A DNA stretch of 63,591 bases from an uncultured Pelagibacteraceae bacterium (GTDB taxonomy: Bacteria > Pseudomonadota > Alphaproteobacteria > Pelagibacterales > Pelagibacteraceae): assembly GCA_902595885.1 (NCBI GenBank), contig CACJRQ010000005.1:1-63591 (forward strand), read 5' to 3'. The notes under the pieces were generated by a model. That model saw only the letters and a program-made list of their open reading frames with translations. It did not search any database and had not been told where the DNA came from. Of this stretch, positions 7,979 to 17,289 are shown piece after piece; position 1 is the stretch's first letter, and each line of letters starts with the position of its first letter. The position numbers were made by a program, and so were the translations under genes.

Positions 7979-9058
7979 ATGGAAGTATTTTTACCGATAG
8001 CTCAAGTTTTTGTTAACCCTATCGAGATACTTTTGTTAAGTGCAATTGTAGGAGTTCTTTCAGGTTTGTTTGGTGTTGGTGGTGGATTTTTAATGACACC
8101 ATTCTTAATTTTTTTAGGAATACCTCCTGCATATGCAGTTGCTAATGAAGCAAATAATATTTTAGCTACTTCAGTTTCAGGTTCCACAACTCATTATTTA
8201 AAAAATACTTTAGATTACAAAATGGGATCAATGATTGTGATTGGAGGGGTAATTGGAACTTCTTTAGGAATTTATACTTTTACATATTTCAAAGGCATTG
8301 GAAAAATAGATACGGTTATCTCTTTGGCTTATATGTATATATTGGCAATAATCGGAACATTAATGTTGGTTGAAAGTTTAGGAGAAATAGATAAAGCAAA
8401 AAGAAACGTTGTGGTTAAAAAAAAACTACATGTTCATTATTGGATACACGGACTTCCATTAAGAATGAGATTTCCAAAGTCAAAATTGTATGAAAGTATT
8501 TTTACTCCAATTATAATTGGTTTATTGGTTGGTTTTATTGCAGCTATTATGGGGATTGGTGGAGCGTTTATTTTAGTCCCAGCAATGATTTATATAATTA
8601 AAATGCCTACTAAATTAGTTCCTGGTACATCTTTATTTGTAACAATTTTTGTAAGTGTGATTGTTACTTTTCTTCATTCATTTAATTATGGATCTATAGA
8701 TTTGTTGTTAGTTTTAATGTTGGTTGTTGGTTCAATCATAGGAGTTCAAGTTGGACAAAAATTAGGTGAAAGAATTGATAGCTCAGGTTTAAGAGCTTTA
8801 TTAGCAATCTTATTACTTATTGTAGGTATAGCAATAGCATACGATACATTTTTCGCAGATCAAATTATGAATGGAACTGCAAACGCAACAAGTTCAGATC
8901 TAAACTTCTTTTCTCAATTTATAATTGATTTTTCTAATGAGATGCCTTTCTTTTATGGACTGTTTACTATTATGTTTGCAATTATTTTAGGTGTTGGAGC
9001 AGCCTTTATAAGGCGTTTTATTTCTAACTTGCGAAAAAAATTATTAGTAAAATCTTAA
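7979..9058 (+). CDS. TauE/SafE family (PF01925) exporter, probable sulfite exporter
   Basis: The 359-residue membrane protein has the two repeated glycine-rich halves of the TauE/SafE family: SGLFGVGGGFLMTPFLIFLG near residue 25 and AAIMGIGGAFILVPAMIYII near residue 190. These are separated by a hydrophilic loop (residues 130-165). Members export sulfite, sulfoacetate or related anions; TauE of C2-sulfonate degraders is the precedent. Its place between the apr genes and suyAB/xsc fits removal of excess sulfite. It overlaps the opposite-strand PF03601 gene tail-to-tail by 4 nt. The substrate is inferred from context. Confidence 0.85.
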   Translation: MEVFLPIAQVFVNPIEILLLSAIVGVLSGLFGVGGGFLMTPFLIFLGIPPAYAVANEANNILATSVSGSTTHYLKNTLDYKMGSMIVIGGVIGTSLGIYTFTYFKGIGKIDTVISLAYMYILAIIGTLMLVESLGEIDKAKRNVVVKKKLHVHYWIHGLPLRMRFPKSKLYESIFTPIIIGLLVGFIAAIMGIGGAFILVPAMIYIIKMPTKLVPGTSLFVTIFVSVIVTFLHSFNYGSIDLLLVLMLVVGSIIGVQVGQKLGERIDSSGLRALLAILLLIVGIAIAYDTFFADQIMNGTANATSSDLNFFSQFIIDFSNEMPFFYGLFTIMFAIILGVGAAFIRRFISNLRKKLLVKS

Positions 9059-10155
9059 ATAAAAAAATTTATTAGAGTTTTTATATATATTAAACTAATA
9101 ATTCCAACAGTCACTGCTGCAATCAAACCAACTACAAATGGTTTATATCCCATTGATTTAAGTTCACTTAAGTTTATTGAAATTCCTACAGCAGCCATAG
9201 CCATTGTCAAAAATATAGTTGCTAAAATTTTTAAATATTCAATGAATCTAGACCAAGCATAAAAACTATCACTTTCAGACGAAAATAATTGATCTCCAAA
9301 ATTTCTTAAAATTATCATGCCAATAAAACCAAGTACAAAATATGGAAAAATACTTAAAATTGAGTATTTTTGTTCTTTAAATTCACCTCTATTATATAAG
9401 AAAGCAAATAAGGGAATTAGTATTACCAAAAAAGTGTTTCTAATTAATTTCGTTACTGTTGCTACATCTAAAGTTTCAGGATTATTAAATTGTTGATCAT
9501 AAATTAATCCTGCAGCTGCAACTTGAGAAGTTTCATGAATTGAAGTTCCTAAAAATAAGCCAGCTTCTAAAGCATTATTACTAAAATACCATTCTGCAAA
9601 ATATGGATAAACCAGCATAGCAATCACCCCAAATAACGTTATATTAGCAATTGCGTAAGCAACTTCTGTTTTTTTTGCATTTATAACTGGAGCCGTTGCA
9701 ACAATTGCAGTGGCTCCACAAACGCTTGTACCAATAGCAATCAGATAAGACATTTTCGAGGATATTGGGACTTTTTTTATAAGGAGCTTAATCAATATTA
9801 ATACACCTAAAACACAAAATATCACTAGAGGTATCGCTACAGAGCCAAATTTAATAAAATCAGCAAAACTTAATCTTATACCTAAAAAAATTATTCCTAA
9901 TTTTAAAATATATTGTTGGGTAAAATCCAAACCAATCATCATACCTGGTCTTGGTGTAAAAGCATTACCCATTAATATTCCAAGTAATATTGCAATTAGT
10001 ACTGTTGATATTGGACTTTTTTCAGTGCCAAAAATCTCTACAGCTAATACGTTATTAATACCCTGAGAGAACAAGCAAAATATTAAAGCTAAAACAATAC
10101 CTGGAAAAATTGATTTTAGATACTGAAACTTATTAAACACAGAAATTTTATGCAC
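9055..10155 (-). CDS. PF03601 (YeiH/UPF0324) family putative sulfate or sulfite exporter
   Basis: This 366-residue protein of about ten membrane helices matches the YeiH-type family: [20 protein letters not shown] and [14 protein letters not shown] in the N-terminal third, then [15 protein letters not shown] and [14 protein letters not shown]. Family members (called TauZ or SuyZ in sulfonate clusters, as I recall) are candidate exporters of sulfonate-derived sulfite or sulfate. The start overlaps the suyB stop by 8 nt, so it is the third gene of a suyA-suyB-exporter operon. Direction of transport and substrate remain unproven. Confidence 0.83.
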   Translation of the reverse strand: MHKISVFNKFQYLKSIFPGIVLALIFCLFSQGINNVLAVEIFGTEKSPISTVLIAILLGILMGNAFTPRPGMMIGLDFTQQYILKLGIIFLGIRLSFADFIKFGSVAIPLVIFCVLGVLILIKLLIKKVPISSKMSYLIAIGTSVCGATAIVATAPVINAKKTEVAYAIANITLFGVIAMLVYPYFAEWYFSNNALEAGLFLGTSIHETSQVAAAGLIYDQQFNNPETLDVATVTKLIRNTFLVILIPLFAFLYNRGEFKEQKYSILSIFPYFVLGFIGMIILRNFGDQLFSSESDSFYAWSRFIEYLKILATIFLTMAMAAVGISINLSELKSMGYKPFVVGLIAAVTVGIISLIYIKTLINFFI

Positions 10156-11314
10156 TTCTATAGAGTTTAGTCATCACAAATTCTTTGTGACCTAAAGCCT
10201 CTGCACAAGTCAATCTTCCGTTAGCTACCCTTAAAGTTGTTTTGATAAGTTCATCTCCAGCTTCAGATAAATTCATTTCTCTTGAAAGAATTTTTGAAAC
10301 ATCACAATCAATGTGTTCACTCATATTAACTGCAGTTAATGGATTTGCAGTCAACTTAATAACAGGTTCAATAGGATTTCCAATTATATTTCCTTGTCCT
10401 GTGGGAAATAAATGAATATTAAATCCACCAGCAGCTTGCAATGTCACACATTCAGCTGCAGCAGAGGAAGTATCCATAAAATATAATCCTGGTCCTTTTT
10501 CAGGTTCTTCAGCCGGAGTTAAAACGTCAATAAATTGTCTTGAACCAATTTTTTGAAAATTTCCAAAAGCTTTTTCTTCAATTGTTGTTAAACCACCAGC
10601 AATATTTCCAGCTGTGGGTTGGCTTTCAGATAAATCGTCAGTAGCCTCTTTTAAAATAAAGTCATTATAATCGTTCCATGTTTTTTTAAATTTCTCTTGA
10701 GCTTCTGGTGTTTTTCCTCTTTTCTCACAAACTGTTTCTGCTCCAGTTAATTCTGAAGTTTCTCCAAAACATAAATGAACACCAAGTGGTTCAAGTTTAT
10801 CCATCAAATTTCCAACTGTTGGATTTGATGCTAGACCAGATGTAGTATCAGATTCTCCGCACTTAACTGAAATCCATAGATCGCTAATTGGACATTCTTC
10901 TCTTTGTTTTTCAGAGGCCCATATAGAGAATTCTTGAGCTTTTTTTGAGGCTTTCATAATAGTTTCAATATCACCAGCGCCCTCAATACTAAATCCTTCA
11001 ACTGGTTTTCCAGTTTTAGCAACTTCATCAACTATTCTTTTTGTCCATTTTGGCTCAATTCCAATTATAATTGCTGCTGCAACATTTGGATTTTTTGCGG
11101 TTCCAATCATAGTTCTAAAATGTAATTCTAAATCTGCTCCAAATTGCAGCCTTCCATATGAATGTGGAAGTGCTATAGTACCTTTGATATTGTTAGCTAC
11201 TGCTTCAGCACAAGCATTAGAGATGTCGTCTACCGGTAAAATGATAACATGATTTCTTGTACCGGCTCTACCGTTTTCTCTTTTATAACCTAAAAAACTT
11301 TTTGGAATTTCCAT
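10148..11314 (-). CDS. suyB: (2R)-sulfolactate sulfo-lyase, large (beta) subunit
   Basis: The protein has 388 residues from the chosen ATG and belongs to the UxaA/altronate dehydratase family. [20 protein letters not shown] is at the N-terminus, with a conserved mid-region [21 protein letters not shown] and a C-terminal [10 protein letters not shown]. With SuyA it splits 3-sulfolactate into pyruvate and sulfite. A longer frame opens 51 nt upstream, but the start at 11314 has a purine-rich ribosome site (AGAAAG) and lies 7 nt after the suyA stop, so I prefer it. The split small/large arrangement and neighbouring sulfite genes favour SuyB over altronate dehydratase. Confidence 0.85.
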   Translation of the reverse strand: MEIPKSFLGYKRENGRAGTRNHVIILPVDDISNACAEAVANNIKGTIALPHSYGRLQFGADLELHFRTMIGTAKNPNVAAAIIIGIEPKWTKRIVDEVAKTGKPVEGFSIEGAGDIETIMKASKKAQEFSIWASEKQREECPISDLWISVKCGESDTTSGLASNPTVGNLMDKLEPLGVHLCFGETSELTGAETVCEKRGKTPEAQEKFKKTWNDYNDFILKEATDDLSESQPTAGNIAGGLTTIEEKAFGNFQKIGSRQFIDVLTPAEEPEKGPGLYFMDTSSAAAECVTLQAAGGFNIHLFPTGQGNIIGNPIEPVIKLTANPLTAVNMSEHIDCDVSKILSREMNLSEAGDELIKTTLRVANGRLTCAEALGHKEFVMTKLYRSA

Positions 11315-11321
11315 AATCTTT

Positions 11322-11606
11322 CTACCATTTCTTTGTTTTAACGTTGTGAACATGAACATGTTCACCTTTTTTTATAGATTTAACCACTTTTCCTATATCG
11401 TGACCATATTTAATTATTGTATCACCTTCATTAAGGTCAATCATAGCAATCTTGTGGCCTAAAGGAATTTCATCTGCAGATTGAATACTTACAGTTTTGT
11501 CATTTTCCATTACCCAGCAAGAGCAATCTTGTTTCGGAGTGATTTTTTCAATAACAACAACTCCTACGTTGTCTTTTTCATCGTGAATTATTATATCTGT
11601 TGCCAT
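11322..11606 (-). CDS. suyA: (2R)-sulfolactate sulfo-lyase, small (alpha) subunit
   Basis: The 94-residue protein corresponds to the SAF-type N-terminal domain of UxaA-family enzymes, which in sulfolactate lyase is a separate subunit. Seen features are [16 protein letters not shown] near the N-terminus, [18 protein letters not shown] in the middle and [19 protein letters not shown] at the C-terminus. It is the first gene of the minus-strand suyAB-exporter operon and is transcribed away from xsc. It carries no signal peptide, so it acts in the cytoplasm, and sulfolactate must be imported. Confidence 0.85.
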   Translation of the reverse strand: MATDIIIHDEKDNVGVVVIEKITPKQDCSCWVMENDKTVSIQSADEIPLGHKIAMIDLNEGDTIIKYGHDIGKVVKSIKKGEHVHVHNVKTKKW

Positions 11607-11718
11607 ATCGTGTCGATTTGTTTGTTTGAATTTTGTAAAATCTTATATATTAATCGCACAAATTAACAAACGAATTTTATAAATACTTAAATTTATACTT
11701 TAGAGGGGTTCTAGTTTT
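11607..11718. promoter_or_regulatory. Divergent suyA/xsc control region with near-direct repeat
   Basis: The 112-nt gap must hold promoters for both suyA and xsc. A 12-mer GAATTTTGTAAA (11628-11639) recurs as GAATTTTATAAA (11672-11683), 44 nt apart and in the same orientation. Fragments GTTTGTT and AACAAAC lie near the two copies as an imperfect inverted pair. A regulator site serving both genes is plausible. No consensus -35/-10 pair stands out. A strong GAGGGG ribosome site precedes xsc. Confidence 0.4.
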
Positions 11719-13494
11719 ATGACAAAAATGACAACAGAAGAAGCTTTTGTAAAAGTTTTACAAATGCATGGAATTGAACACGCTTTCGGAATTATTGGTT
11801 CGGCCTTTATGCCAATCTCAGATATTTTTCCTGACGCAGGTATTACTTTTTGGGATGTTGCACATGAAACAAACGGTGGTTTAATTGCTGATGGTTACAC
11901 AAGAGCTACTGGTAAAATGTCGATGGTTATAGCGCAAAACGGACCTGGAATTACAGGATTGGTTACTCCAATTAAAACAGCTTATTGGAATCATACTCCT
12001 TTATTGTTAGTGACACCTCAGGCAGCTAATAAAACCATGGGACAAGGTGGATTTCAAGAAGTAGAACAAATGAACTTATTTAAAGATATGGTTTGTTATC
12101 AAGAGGAAGTAAGAGATCCATCTAGAATGGCAGAAGTGTTAAATAGAGTTATAGAAAAAGCTGTAAGAGGATCTGCGCCAGCCCAAATCAATGTTCCAAG
12201 AGACTATTGGTGTCAAGTAATTGATATTGATCTTCCACCAATTGTAAGGTTAGAAAGACAAGGCGGAGGAAATGATGCTGTAGTTAAAGCAGCTGACCTT
12301 TTATCGAAAGCAAAATTTCCAGTTATATTATCTGGTGCAGGAGTTGTAATTGGTGGAGCTATTGAGGCTACAAAAAAACTTGCAGAAAAATTAGATTCAC
12401 CTGTTTGCTCTGGTTATCAACATAATGATAGTTTTCCTGGGAGCCATCCTTTAGCGGTAGGACCTTTAGGATACAATGGATCAAAAGCTGCAATGGAATT
12501 AATTTCAAAAGCTGACGTAGTGTTAGCCTTAGGAACAAGATTGAACCCTTTTTCTACTTTACCTGGTTATGGAATTGATTATTGGCCAAAGAATGCAAGC
12601 ATAATTCAAGTTGATATTAATCCTGATAGAATAGGTTTGACTAAAAAAGTTACAGTTGGAATAAGTGGTGATGCAAAATTAGTTGCTGAACAAATTTTAG
12701 AAAAATTATCTTCTAATGCTGGAGATGTTGATAGACAGGTTAGAAAAGATTTAATTCATCAAACCAAATCTGCTTGGTTACAAAAACTTTCAAGTTTAGA
12801 TCATGAAGATGACGATGAAGGAACATTTTGGAATAAAGAAGCTAGGGAAAGAGATGCGGATAGAATGTCACCACGACAAGCATGGAGAGCAATTCAATCT
12901 GGTATGCCTGAAGATGTTATTATTTCAAGCGATATTGGAAATAACTGTGCAATAGGTAATGCTTATCCAACATTTGAAAAGCCAAGAAAATATTTAGCGC
13001 CAGGTTTATTTGGTCCTTGTGGCTATGGATTTCCATCAATTTTGGGAGCAAAAATTGGTTGCCCAGATACTCCTGTTATTGGATTCGCTGGTGATGGTGC
13101 TTTCGGAATAAGCATGAATGAAATGAGTTCGTGTGCGAGAGAAGAATGGCCCGCAATAACAATGGTGATTTTTAGAAATTATCAATGGGGAGCTGAAAAA
13201 AGAAATACAACACTTTGGTTTGATAATAATTTTGTTGGGACAGAATTAGATCCAGAATTAAGTTATGCTAAAGTTGCTGATGCATGTGGCTTAAAAGGTG
13301 TTTTAGTTAGAACAATGGAAGAAACCACAAATGCAATTAAACAATCTTGCGAAGATCAAAAAAAAGGAATAACAACATTTATAGAGGTTATTCTAAACCA
13401 AGAACTAGGTGAACCTTTTAGAAGAGATGCAATGAAAAAACCAGTAAGAGTAGCTGGGATAAACAAATCTGATATGAAGCCTCAAAAGTATTAA
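11719..13494 (+). CDS. xsc: Sulfoacetaldehyde acetyltransferase
   Basis: This 591-residue thiamine-diphosphate enzyme converts sulfoacetaldehyde and phosphate to acetyl phosphate and sulfite. The catalytic/activating Glu50 is in VAHETNGG, and the cofactor-Mg motif GDGAFGISM is at 458-466 with a following Asn about 30 residues later (IFRNYQWGAEKRNTT). PLLLVTPQAANKTMGQGGFQ and the Asp/Glu-rich segment HEDDDEGTFWNKE are Xsc hallmarks rather than acetolactate synthase features. It is the central enzyme of taurine and isethionate degradation. It stands alone on its strand, divergent from suyAB. No phosphotransacetylase is in the window to use acetyl phosphate. Confidence 0.95.
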   Translation: MTKMTTEEAFVKVLQMHGIEHAFGIIGSAFMPISDIFPDAGITFWDVAHETNGGLIADGYTRATGKMSMVIAQNGPGITGLVTPIKTAYWNHTPLLLVTPQAANKTMGQGGFQEVEQMNLFKDMVCYQEEVRDPSRMAEVLNRVIEKAVRGSAPAQINVPRDYWCQVIDIDLPPIVRLERQGGGNDAVVKAADLLSKAKFPVILSGAGVVIGGAIEATKKLAEKLDSPVCSGYQHNDSFPGSHPLAVGPLGYNGSKAAMELISKADVVLALGTRLNPFSTLPGYGIDYWPKNASIIQVDINPDRIGLTKKVTVGISGDAKLVAEQILEKLSSNAGDVDRQVRKDLIHQTKSAWLQKLSSLDHEDDDEGTFWNKEARERDADRMSPRQAWRAIQSGMPEDVIISSDIGNNCAIGNAYPTFEKPRKYLAPGLFGPCGYGFPSILGAKIGCPDTPVIGFAGDGAFGISMNEMSSCAREEWPAITMVIFRNYQWGAEKRNTTLWFDNNFVGTELDPELSYAKVADACGLKGVLVRTMEETTNAIKQSCEDQKKGITTFIEVILNQELGEPFRRDAMKKPVRVAGINKSDMKPQKY

Positions 13495-13525
13495 ACTAAA
13501 AGTTATATATTTTAAAAATAATATT

Positions 13526-14899
13526 TTATTTTCTTATTTTATTTTTAATAATTTCAGAAATTTCTCTATTAGCCTTTAAGGTATAATGTCCATTTGTTTT
13601 ATCAAAAATCTCATTAAGATTATCTTTTTTTAAATAAAGATCTTTATAAATATCAATTACTTCGATATTTTTTTCTCTTAATCTATTTATTATTTTTTTT
13701 TGTGATAATTCAAAATTTTTTATTTGTTTATAGTTGTAATTTTCTCTAAATGCAGGCAAATAAACAAAATAAAAATTACCAGAGTTACTTTTAATTTTTT
13801 TATTAGCTTTGAAGATTATTTCAAAGAATACTTCACTAGTATCAGCTAGTTTTTCATCTATATACAAAAAAAATTCAATTTTTTCTCTAAAATAAGATAA
13901 TTTTATAAAGTTAATTAAATTTTTAAAAATACTATTGTTTGTAAAAACATTACTTTTTTCTGCATAAAAAGATTTTGTATTAATATCTCCATTATTTTTT
14001 AATTTTTCTTTTACTATTTTTTTTTTATTTACGATAAATTTTTTTATATGACTATTTATATCAAGCTGGTGTTTCTTTAAATTTTGATTGTAGGCATCTT
14101 TTTTTAGGTAGTTTAAAAGTTCAGTAATTTTAATTTCTTCATTTAGTTCATAAAGATCATTTCCCTCATAATATAACCATATTAGATTTTTAGTTTTATT
14201 GTGATCGGCGTATTCTAGAAATGTTGCTAATTCTAATAGTGGACCATTACCTGTTTGAGATAAATTTACTAAACCTTTAATTTTTTCAGAATTGTTTACT
14301 AATTTAGCAATACTAAATTCGTTTGGTACGCATTCACCAACTCCAAAAGAATCCCCTACAATGACTGTATCATAATTATCCCAATAAAAATCTAAATTAT
14401 TAAATCCATATCGATCTGATTTAAAAAATATCCATTCATTATTTCTATAACAATGAATCATTTTCGTGTGACTTTGCATAGATAAAATTACCTTTTTATT
14501 ACCATTAACAATTAGTTTATCATCAAACAAATGCATTAAAGAAAATGTAGGAGAAGAATAAGTTCCAGCTGAAAGTAGATCGTTGTGAATATCATATTTG
14601 CTTGCTGTTTTAAAAACTATATCATTTGATTTATTATTCTTAAATATTGCTGTTTGAATAAGATTTAAAGTTTCAATTAAATAGAATGCAAGTATAAATG
14701 AAAATACAACTATAACACTTTCAGTAATTTTTTTTTTTTTCAATCCAAATAACAAAATAAAAATAAAAAAAACTAAAATGATTAAAATTACTAATTTTGA
14801 TTTTAAATAGATTAAATCAAAATTTAAAAAATATTTACTCAATAAGTAAAATATTATTAATGAAAAAATTGTTATTAAAATATATAATATTTTTTTCAT
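13526..14899 (-). CDS. Membrane protein with SGNH/GDSL-like domain
   Basis: The 457-residue protein has two or three N-terminal hydrophobic helices (roughly residues 5-26, 33-52, 62-82). A hydrolase-like domain follows with GDS at 182-184 (VIVGDSFGVGEC), resembling block I of SGNH hydrolases. The C-terminal NGHYTLKAN around His438 resembles the last block, but Asn436 sits where Asp is more usual; Asp433 is nearby. Family members trim or acetylate surface polysaccharides. It converges with xsc with 31 nt between stops. The very Lys/Asn/Ile-rich composition suggests a rapidly evolving surface gene. Function is not assigned. Confidence 0.65.
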   Translation of the reverse strand: MKKILYILITIFSLIIFYLLSKYFLNFDLIYLKSKLVILIILVFFIFILLFGLKKKKITESVIVVFSFILAFYLIETLNLIQTAIFKNNKSNDIVFKTASKYDIHNDLLSAGTYSSPTFSLMHLFDDKLIVNGNKKVILSMQSHTKMIHCYRNNEWIFFKSDRYGFNNLDFYWDNYDTVIVGDSFGVGECVPNEFSIAKLVNNSEKIKGLVNLSQTGNGPLLELATFLEYADHNKTKNLIWLYYEGNDLYELNEEIKITELLNYLKKDAYNQNLKKHQLDINSHIKKFIVNKKKIVKEKLKNNGDINTKSFYAEKSNVFTNNSIFKNLINFIKLSYFREKIEFFLYIDEKLADTSEVFFEIIFKANKKIKSNSGNFYFVYLPAFRENYNYKQIKNFELSQKKIINRLREKNIEVIDIYKDLYLKKDNLNEIFDKTNGHYTLKANREISEIIKNKIRK

Positions 14900-15084
14900 A
14901 ATTAAATTTTTTGTTCTTTAATACATAAATAAACTATTTCAAATAAAATTTAGAAATTTATTTTAGAAAGCTTATATTGTACTTTTAAATCAATATACCT
15001 AAAATAGAGATATATTTTTTTGATAATAAAAAAAGAAGGATCTTTAAATTATTTTGATCTTTTTAAAAATATATAATTATTGTA

Positions 15085-16398
15085 ATGTTATTAATGCAGG
15101 TAATAAATGATAACAGTTGTAGCTGGATTAATGATTTACTTCCAAGAACAAACATTCAATCAATAGAAGGCAACAATGATTGTGAATGGTTAATTATAGG
15201 TGCCGGATATACTGGATTATCAGCAGCAAGAAAATTAGCAGAATTAAATCCAACTCAAAAAATTATATTAGTGGATGCGCAATGTGCTGGTGAGGGAGCA
15301 AGTTCTAGAAATTCTGGATATTTAGTTGATACAACTCTTAATGATGGTTTTACTTCAAATAAGGAACTAGAAAATTATAAAAAAAAATCTGATATTTATT
15401 TTTTAGGTATTAATGCTGTAAAAAAATTTATTGACGATTATCAAGTAGATTGTGATTGGAACCAATGTGGAAAATATTTTGCATCCTCAAAAATAAAGGA
15501 TAAAAAAATATTAACTAATTTTTCAAATTTACTTACTAAATTAGGAAATGATCATAAATTATATGAAAATTACGAGTTATCAAAAAAATTAGGAACCAAA
15601 TTTTATAATATTGCTCTCTATACAAAAGGTGGAATTTTATTACACCCAGGAAAATTAGCTAGATCAATGGTTAATGCATTGCCAAAAAATGTTCAATTAT
15701 ATGAGAATTCTAATTTATTAAATTGGTCATCATTTAAAGATTATATTTGTTGTGATTTTAAAAATGGAAAAATAAAAACAAAAAAGATTATTTTTGCTAC
15801 AAATGGTTTTTTACAATCCTTAGGAATAAAAGTTAATTATAATTTTCCAATTACACTTACTGCTAGTATGACAAGATCCTTAACAGATTATGAATTTAAA
15901 TCAATTGGTCAGCCAACAGAATGGGGCGTGTTACCTGTAAGACCAATGGGCGCTACAATAAGAATGACAAAAGATCGAAGAATTTTAATTAGAAATACAG
16001 CAGAAGTTTACAATCCTTTTATTATGTCAAAAGAGGAATTAAAAAAAAGGTCATTATTTCAAAAAATAGGAATAGCCAAAAGATTTCCTGAATTACCTCA
16101 AAACATTATTCAGTCTACATGGTCTGGTATTGTATCTAGAACAAGAAATAGTTCACAAATATTTGAAAAAATAAGAGAAAATATTTTTGTTGCAGGTTGT
16201 TATAATGGTTCTGGTATTGGAGTTGGTACTCTGTTTGGCGAACAGATCGCTATAAAAGCTAACAACGAAAATTCTAAAGAAATCGAAGTAATTGAACGAA
16301 GAAATAAACCAACATGGTTACCACCACAAAAGATTTTAAATATAGCAATACGATCAAGACTATTTTATGAACGTTTTATAGCAAAATCTGAAATCTAG
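15085..16398 (+). CDS. DAO-family FAD-dependent oxidoreductase
   Basis: The 437-residue flavoprotein has the dinucleotide motif GAGYTG at residues 39-44, preceded by a 35-residue N-terminal arm (SWINDLLP) typical of the gamma-glutamylputrescine/amine oxidase branch. GAGASSRNSG-like text (GEGASSRNSGYLVD) follows, and YNGSGIGVGTLFGEQIA lies near the C-terminus. Substrates of this group are secondary or primary amines and amino acids. Given xsc upstream, it could be a TauY-like taurine dehydrogenase, but no TauX partner is adjacent and the assignment is a guess. It has its own 185-nt upstream gap without a clear promoter. Confidence 0.8.
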   Translation: MLLMQVINDNSCSWINDLLPRTNIQSIEGNNDCEWLIIGAGYTGLSAARKLAELNPTQKIILVDAQCAGEGASSRNSGYLVDTTLNDGFTSNKELENYKKKSDIYFLGINAVKKFIDDYQVDCDWNQCGKYFASSKIKDKKILTNFSNLLTKLGNDHKLYENYELSKKLGTKFYNIALYTKGGILLHPGKLARSMVNALPKNVQLYENSNLLNWSSFKDYICCDFKNGKIKTKKIIFATNGFLQSLGIKVNYNFPITLTASMTRSLTDYEFKSIGQPTEWGVLPVRPMGATIRMTKDRRILIRNTAEVYNPFIMSKEELKKRSLFQKIGIAKRFPELPQNIIQSTWSGIVSRTRNSSQIFEKIRENIFVAGCYNGSGIGVGTLFGEQIAIKANNENSKEIEVIERRNKPTWLPPQKILNIAIRSRLFYERFIAKSEI

Positions 16399-16477
16399 TT
16401 AAAAATTATTTATCAATTAAATAAATTTTTAAAAACAATTATTTACGATAGAGTATATTTTTACAAAATTATAAGCA

Positions 16478-17287
16478 ATGCTTCAAAGTATAAAAAAAAT
16501 TTTTTTAAAATATAAATTTACTTCTATAATTTTATCTAAAGTTTACATTTTTTATAATAATTTATTCCGAGAAAAAAAAATTAATATATATACAGATGGA
16601 GCTCACTACATTCATGATACAAGTTTTGGAAAGATAGCTTATCCTCATCCTTTATTTCATCCAGAAGAATATGTTTCTAAAGATTATAGTATTTATTTTG
16701 AATATTATGTGCCTAAGCAAGGTGATATTATATTAGAACTGGGCTCTGGTATAGGTAATGAATCAATATATATATCTAGGTTAATAGGAGAAAATGGAAA
16801 AGTTTATTGTGCTGAACCATTATTAGAAATTTTCGAAACTTTAAAAAAAACAATAAAAGTAAATGATATAAAAAATGTAAAATTATTTAACAAAGCTCTT
16901 TTCAACAAAAAAACAGAAATTGGATTTTCAAAAAGTGACAATTGGCTTTCTAGTAAAATTGATAATAAGTCTGAAATTAAAATAGAAACTTTTACACTTG
17001 ATAGTTTTATAATTGATAACAAAATTGAAAAAATAAATTACTGCAAGATAAATATAGAGGGAGCTGAAAGATTTATTGTGAATGACTCAAGTAAATTTTT
17101 CACTATATGTGAAAATATAGCAATCGAATGTCATGATTTTTTTAAAGGAAAAGAAAATCCTGAAGAATATATGACATATGATTTGGTTAAAAATTTTTTA
17201 ATAAGTAAAAATTTTAATATAAAAAAAAGTCATAGAAATAAATTGGATTTAGATGAATTTTTTATTCACGCTTCAAAAAATAAATAG
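16478..17287 (+). CDS. FkbM family methyltransferase
   Basis: The 269-residue protein has the S-adenosylmethionine-binding segment ILELGSGIGNESIYISRL near residue 87, then VYCAEPLLEIFETLKKTI. The FkbM hallmark INYCKINIEGAERFIV follows near residue 186, and the C-terminal ENIAIECHDF completes the fold. Such enzymes often methylate sugars in glycolipids or glycans. It ends 2 nt from the stop of the converging GlpD-like gene. The N-terminal 35 residues are basic/hydrophobic and may sit at the membrane. Target unknown. Confidence 0.82.
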   Translation: MLQSIKKIFLKYKFTSIILSKVYIFYNNLFREKKINIYTDGAHYIHDTSFGKIAYPHPLFHPEEYVSKDYSIYFEYYVPKQGDIILELGSGIGNESIYISRLIGENGKVYCAEPLLEIFETLKKTIKVNDIKNVKLFNKALFNKKTEIGFSKSDNWLSSKIDNKSEIKIETFTLDSFIIDNKIEKINYCKINIEGAERFIVNDSSKFFTICENIAIECHDFFKGKENPEEYMTYDLVKNFLISKNFNIKKSHRNKLDLDEFFIHASKNK

Positions 17288-17289
17288 TT

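Noticed and set aside
10148-11314. Altronate dehydratase identity for the UxaA-family pair
   Set aside because: The domains are split into two subunits, and the genes sit among sulfite-handling genes with no hexuronate genes, which fits sulfolactate sulfo-lyase better.
13495-13525. Terminator between xsc and the converging membrane gene
   Set aside because: Only AT-only self-complementary runs without a stable stem and loop are present.
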